The position numbers and the translations under genes are program-made. A model generated the notes under the pieces. That model searched no databases. It was given only the letters and a program-made list of their open reading frames with translations, and was not told the origin of the DNA. Positions 59,100-64,000 of a stretch of 64,000 bases of DNA are shown in pieces; position 1 is the first letter of the stretch, and each line of letters opens with the position of its first letter. Source of the DNA: Emydura subglobosa (Eukaryota; Chordata; Testudines; Chelidae); the NCBI GenBank assembly GCA_007922225.1, contig ML679974.1, positions 7,953,988 to 8,017,987 of the forward strand, read 5' to 3'.

Positions 59100-61154
59100 G
59101 TAGCAGGAAAATCAGGTCCAAGAACTCATTTATAGCAGACTTAGCCTTGGTCTGATATTGACAGCTATGCCTGTAACTGGTCTTTGAGAATCCCTTATGC
59201 CAGCTGCCTCAGTTCCTTGTATGTCTCTTATATGGGTGCTCTTGGGCAAGGCAGGGAAGGGAAAGACTGAGGATTAACTAGCTAATGCTGGTAAAGCACT
59301 CTGAAATTGCAAAGCATTTGTTTATAGACTTTTTCTGACTCTTCACCGTACTAGCTGAGCCCTCCTATAAATACTGTGGATTATTAGGAACTTTAGGCTT
59401 GAGAATGGAAAATTTTTCCATATTTCTTATGGTCCACAATGTACAATTATATGGGGAGGGAAATCATATCGAGCCATTCAAATCCATTATTGCAGTTGCT
59501 GTTATAATTATTTTGGATCAGCACCTGAAAAAAGTGCTTTGGAGATTTTTTTTCTTCCTTTCATCTGGCTCTCATGAAAAGACCAGAATATTATTTTGAC
59601 TTATGGGGTGATATGCAGCCACCTAAGTTATTACTACAGCCTCTCTATACTGGCATATCTCCTGATGCCGTAAAGTGCTAAAACATTAATAGAAACAAAG
59701 CAGTTTATGTTCATCATGAAATCTTATCAATTCATAATAGAGAAAAATGGCACACAAACTACGTAAGTAAATGTCACTCAGTGTATCTAAAAACATAAAT
59801 ACTGTTACATTACAGAGAATTTTTTAAACCAAAGTGCAAGTTATGAGATATAATAATTAATTAGTTTTGAACTACTGTCCCAGGCAGTCTGAAGAAGAAT
59901 TAGATTATCAGGCTTCTACATGATATTTACCCAGTAAGAACTACAGGCCAAATCTTGAGGGTGGCAGAAGGGTCTCCAAAGAACCGGAGTTGTATTGTGC
60001 CAAGGTATAGCTGTGGAGAGGCTGCATATGGGGACTCTTTTTGTGAGGTGGGGTTCCAGAGTAATTCTCTGTGATTCTGCCCAGGAAGACTTTGGGGACA
60101 AACTAGGCCATGGATGGGAAAAGACAGGCTAAGTGGCCCAGCTGCTTGAATCTGCTGGCCCAAGTCCCCTGCAGAGGGCGAGACTGGCACTGCCAGTAAT
60201 TAAAATTAGGTGGAACTTTTATGGAAAATAATCTTATTTAGTGGAGGGAGAAAAACCAGACTGCGTGTTTGCCAAATCTGGAGCTAGAATAACAGAAGCC
60301 ATACTTAATACTTACACTTCAGAGCCTTTTGTCTATGGTTTCTGGAAAACCAATTCCTGCATCAGTAGGTGCAGTCTCTTACAGAATTCTCAGCAGTAAT
60401 CATCATTCAAATGGATTAAAACCAAAATGATAGCTAGGTATAGGACAAACTGACATTTTCATTGTGTACTCATTTCACAATTTTTCTTTACAGATCTTTC
60501 TCTCTCTGCAGGTACTATACATTACCACCAGGGATGCAAGCAGAAGCATGATGAGAATTCAATCTGTTTAGTTTTAATTGATGATAAAAATCTTTCATGC
60601 ACAAACTGCTGATTTCTTTTCTTACATTTCATTTCTTCCTCTCCCCTCACCTTGTTTTTCCCCCAGCTGTGTATCAATCACATGCTGCTAAATAAAACAG
60701 AATTATAGTTCATGTGGAATGTAACGTGCCATAACCCCATAATTGAATTTATTCTACAATTCGATTTTTAAAGTGAATATCTTAGTGGTGTGAGGTGCCT
60801 ATCAGACAGCTCTGCTGAAGACTGTTTATCTATAAAACATATACACTCTGGGCACTCATGCAAGACATGATTACTCACACTTAGCCGGTGTGTTAAGTAA
60901 GCTTCTTCCTCTCTGCCCTGCCACTGGAGAGATCACTTTGAGACCAGCACATAACATATTCGATGAAGCTGGTAAATGAAGATAGTGTGCCAGATCCACC
61001 TGGTTGTGCCCATTGGTGGAAACAAGAGGCACAAGACAAGCACATTGCCATAGCTTGAAAGGAGACCAAAGATGAGGGGTCACTGCTTACCATGCACCAG
61101 TGCTCAGCCAGTATCCTTGGAAGGGATCCCTTTGTTGCTGAGCCCTCTGCACCC
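59100..61154. other. Intergenic DNA, no gene seen
   Basis: No supported exon, repeat boundary or CpG island. By conserved order TMEM114 might follow to the right, but nothing resembling a four-span tetraspan-like exon was found. Confidence 0.45.
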
Positions 61155-61440
61155 ATAATTAGGGCTGGGTGGAAAATGGTTTTCCAATCCCATGAGAATT
61201 TTTGATATTTCAAAAAGTTTCCCTTCCCAAATTGGGACAAAAATCAAAATCTCAAGAACTTTAACAAACCTAAAAGAAAAATTGGTTTGAGTTAGTTTCA
61301 AATGGTTTCATTTTGATATTGAATTCCCTCATCCCTTTAAAACTTTTGTTTAGTTTAACTTTACTAAAATTTTTAAACAAAACGTAATTTCAACTAAAAA
61401 AGCTGAAACTTTGTTTTGAAATCATCCTGTTTTGATAATT
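61155..61440. repeat. AT-rich interspersed repeat, unclassified
   Basis: The segment opens with TAATTAGGGCTGGGTGGAAA and continues with runs of 'aaaatttt' words up to 'gataattgcaaag'. It resembles a decayed turtle DNA transposon, but no paired end was found. Confidence 0.3.
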
Positions 61441-61679
61441 GCAAAGCTTCCCCCCCCTCCCCAACCGTCCCCCCACAAACATTCCAGTCAGGAGATTAGA
61501 GGAAACTGACCCATGTCATGAACAGCTTTAGTTTGTATGAATCTGCATTTTATAGTGGAAAAAAAATTTAATCAAAGAATTCCCAGTCAGTTCTACCTAT
61601 GACCCTATTTTGGAAGTGAGGGAGTAGGGATGTGTTGGTCCTATCTCTAGTATTCTCACACTACTTCTGATTCTCCACA

Positions 61680-63000
61680 AGAATGATTAATAGATTCCAA
61701 GGCCAGAAGGGATCATTGTGATAATCTACTCTGGCCTCCTGTGTAACACAGGCCATAGAACATCCCCAGAATAATTCCTAGAACATATATTTTAGAAATA
61801 AATCCAATCTTGAGCTAAAAAGTCAGTGATGGAGAATTCACCACCTTCGTAAATTATTCTAATAGTTAATTAGCCCCACTGCTAAAATGTTATGCCTTAT
61901 TTACAGTTTGAATTTGTTTAGCTTTAACTTCCAACCATTAGATTGAAATATACCTTTATCTGCTAGAAATTATGCATCCTTGGATCACATTAGATGTTTC
62001 GGCCACAGTAACATAGCAGGTGCTCGTGTCCAACTGATTATCCACTATGACTCTCAAATCATTTTCAGAGTCACTGCTTCCCAGGATAGAGTCCTCCATC
62101 ACGTAAGTAGGGCCTACATTTTTTTGTTCCTAAATGTATACATTTAGCTGTGTTAAAATACATATTGTTTGCTTGTACCCATCTTACCAAGCGATCCAGA
62201 TTGCGCTGTATTAGTGACCTGTCCTCTTCATTATTTACCATTTCCCCCAATTTTTGTGCCATTTGCAAACTTTATGAGTGATGACTTTATGTTTTCTTCG
62301 AGGTCATTGATAAAAATGTTAAATACCATAAGGCCAAGAACTGATCCCTATAGGACTCCACTGGAAACACACCCGCTTGATGATGATTCCCCTTTCACAA
62401 TTACAGTTGGAGACCTGTCAGTTAGCCAATTTTAATCTATTTAATGTGTGCAGTGTTATTTTTTTATCATTCTAGTATTCATTTTTAATCAAAATATTAT
62501 GTGATATTAAATTAAACACTTTACAGAAGTCTAAATATATTACAGCAGCACTATTACCTTTATCAGCCAGAATTGTAATCTTATCAAGAAAAGATACCAA
62601 GTTAGTTTGATAGGATGTATTATCCATAACCCCATATTGATTCAGATTAATTTTACTACCCTCCTTTAATTCTTGATTAATCAAGTCCCGTATCAGCTGC
62701 TCCATTAGCTTGCCCAGGATCAATAGCAGATTGACAAGCCTATAATTACCCGGGTCATTCTTTTTACCCTTTTAAAATATTGACACAATTAGCTTTATTC
62801 CCATCTTCTGGAACATCCCCATTGTTCCAAGACACATTGAAAATTGACAGTAATGGTCCAGCAAGCTCCTCAGCCAGCTTTTTTAAAACTCTTGTATATG
62901 AATTAGCGAGACCTGCTGATTTGAAAATGTCTAACTTTAATAGCTGCTGGCTAACATTCTCCTGAGCTTCTATTGGAACGGAAAGAGTCGTCGTCATCAT
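61680..63000 (-). mobile_element. CR1-family LINE, decayed
   Basis: Minus-strand pieces in order: KLDIFKSAGLANSYTRVLKK and LAGPLLSIFN (63,000-62,764), MILGKLMEQLIRDLINQ and YLDFCKVFNLISHNIL (62,723-62,472), and LVRWVQANNMYFNTAKC (62,268-62,071). These are the palm and thumb segments of a CR1-type RT, in separate frames. The 3' tail down to 61,682 belongs to another CR1 subfamily than the 45.8 kb copy: 'tggccttggaatctattaatc' at its end. An internal deletion is likely near 61,970. Confidence 0.85.
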
Positions 63001-64000
63001 ATGCTGTGCAAGTCTTCTGCCTTATTTCACTGCTTTCTGCTTCTAGTCCTTAATGTATTTGCCATGTCGTAAAGAGCTTCAGATGCTTTTAGAGATAGAA
63101 GCTCTGCAAATAAAATAATGTTTATAAATCATAGTATTTTTAACTGCATTCCTTTGTGTCTGATACGTTTGAGCTAACTTAGATGGAGAATTTTCCTTAG
63201 GCAATTGCTGCAAAAATCCTCTAGTTCCCACTCTTGCATTCAGTCAGCTGCCAACTTTCCCTTCTGTTACAGCAGTGTTGAGGCTGATGAGACATTTGAG
63301 CACCATAATCACATCAGGGCTTTCAAGCTGACGTTCTTGCTTGTCCATATTTTATATTTTATTACGTTGCTTCACTCTGGTCTGCGTCCCTTCCTACTAA
63401 TAGACTATTTACTGTTACTATTCTCTTTAGCCCCTTTGCTGCCAGCATAATAAAAACTACATGTATTTTCCCTTATGTTTCCCTATGGATTAAACTTAAT
63501 TTTCTCTTTCTCATCTTGAAGTGAAAAGCATTATCTCTTTCTGAGCAGTTCTTACAACTGGGTATTTTTCCCATCAGCATTTTGATGATAGCATCTAATA
63601 ACAAAGCTCTCTTTAGATCTTGAAACATTACAAGGCATAGCAATCTTTTGTCAGCAATAGATTTGTGATGCTAGCTTTCCTTATTCAATTCAAAAGCATA
63701 GCATTCTCATGCCTCAGTAGAACTATAACCCTCTGAAATATCAGTACTTATTTCTTACACAGTCCCACATACCAATAAATCGTTGCCTCCTGTCTAAGCC
63801 TTACTGAAATTTTATTGCTTCCTGTGCCAGCTATCCATACAGTGATTCAGAATAGCAGCACTGCCAAGTGTTAAACTTCAACACTTCAAGTGTTAAACAA
63901 TGACAGACAAAAAATCATGGCATTGGCTTAAAATAAAACCATGAGATTTAAAAAAGAAAAATGTAAGTACATTTTGGAGTTTTTTTAATTTGCCTTCCAG
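63001..64000. other. Intergenic DNA, no gene seen
   Basis: AT-rich sequence without recognised features; the CR1 above may extend somewhat into its left part. Confidence 0.4.

Noticed and set aside
57700..64000. TMEM114, the expected right-hand neighbour
   Set aside because: No exon resembling its membrane segments was seen.

Overview
The window is vertebrate nuclear DNA, most likely from a turtle and probably a cryptodire. Three things point there: several CR1 LINE fragments; a Cry I-type tRNA-derived SINE carrying a CR1 tail (about 16,150-16,286); and many short hAT-like and other DNA-transposon relics beside a DIRS-type retroelement. There are no bacterial or phage genes, operons or CRISPR arrays. 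Most short reading frames in the window are chance or repeat-derived.

The one protein-coding gene that can be assembled is METTL22, a protein-lysine methyltransferase, on the minus strand. Ten coding exons between 54,062 and 41,172 join in phase with GT-AG introns. They give a 401-residue protein with the SAM-binding motif I, a family-16 DxxY motif and a C-terminus ending at a TGA. Its 5' end lies in a CpG island near 56.8-57.7 kb. The introns hold a CR1 copy whose 3' end abuts the acceptor of the exon at 45,669-45,749, a transposon relic with a perfect 19-bp-arm palindrome, and other interspersed repeats.

Layout from left to right. 1-3,848: a minus-strand DIRS-like retroelement cut by the window edge, with a damaged gag whose C-terminal part resembles the LAP2alpha domain, and a reverse transcriptase frame still open at base 1. 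3.85-20.8 kb: intergenic or intronic DNA with a 411-bp hAT MITE bounded by target-site duplications, CORE-SINE/MIR-like copies, the Cry I SINE and a possible Harbinger-like relic. 20.8-21.65 kb: a CpG island with three CCAAT boxes and a minus-strand splice donor, flanked by a G-rich minisatellite. Conserved gene order around METTL22 makes it a candidate ABAT promoter, but no ABAT coding exon was found. 22.2-25.1 kb: a plus-strand CR1 with endonuclease and RT relics. 25-41 kb: intergenic DNA with a nested hAT pair, a 171-bp imperfect palindrome and one half of a ~300-bp dispersed repeat pair. 41-57.7 kb: METTL22. 57.7-64 kb: more MITEs, LTR-like repeat and a third CR1.

I did not find a new multi-gene biological system. 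The strongest leads are the CR1 tail placed in the splice-acceptor region of METTL22, the LAP2alpha-like DIRS gag with an RS-rich middle, and the large snap-back palindromes.
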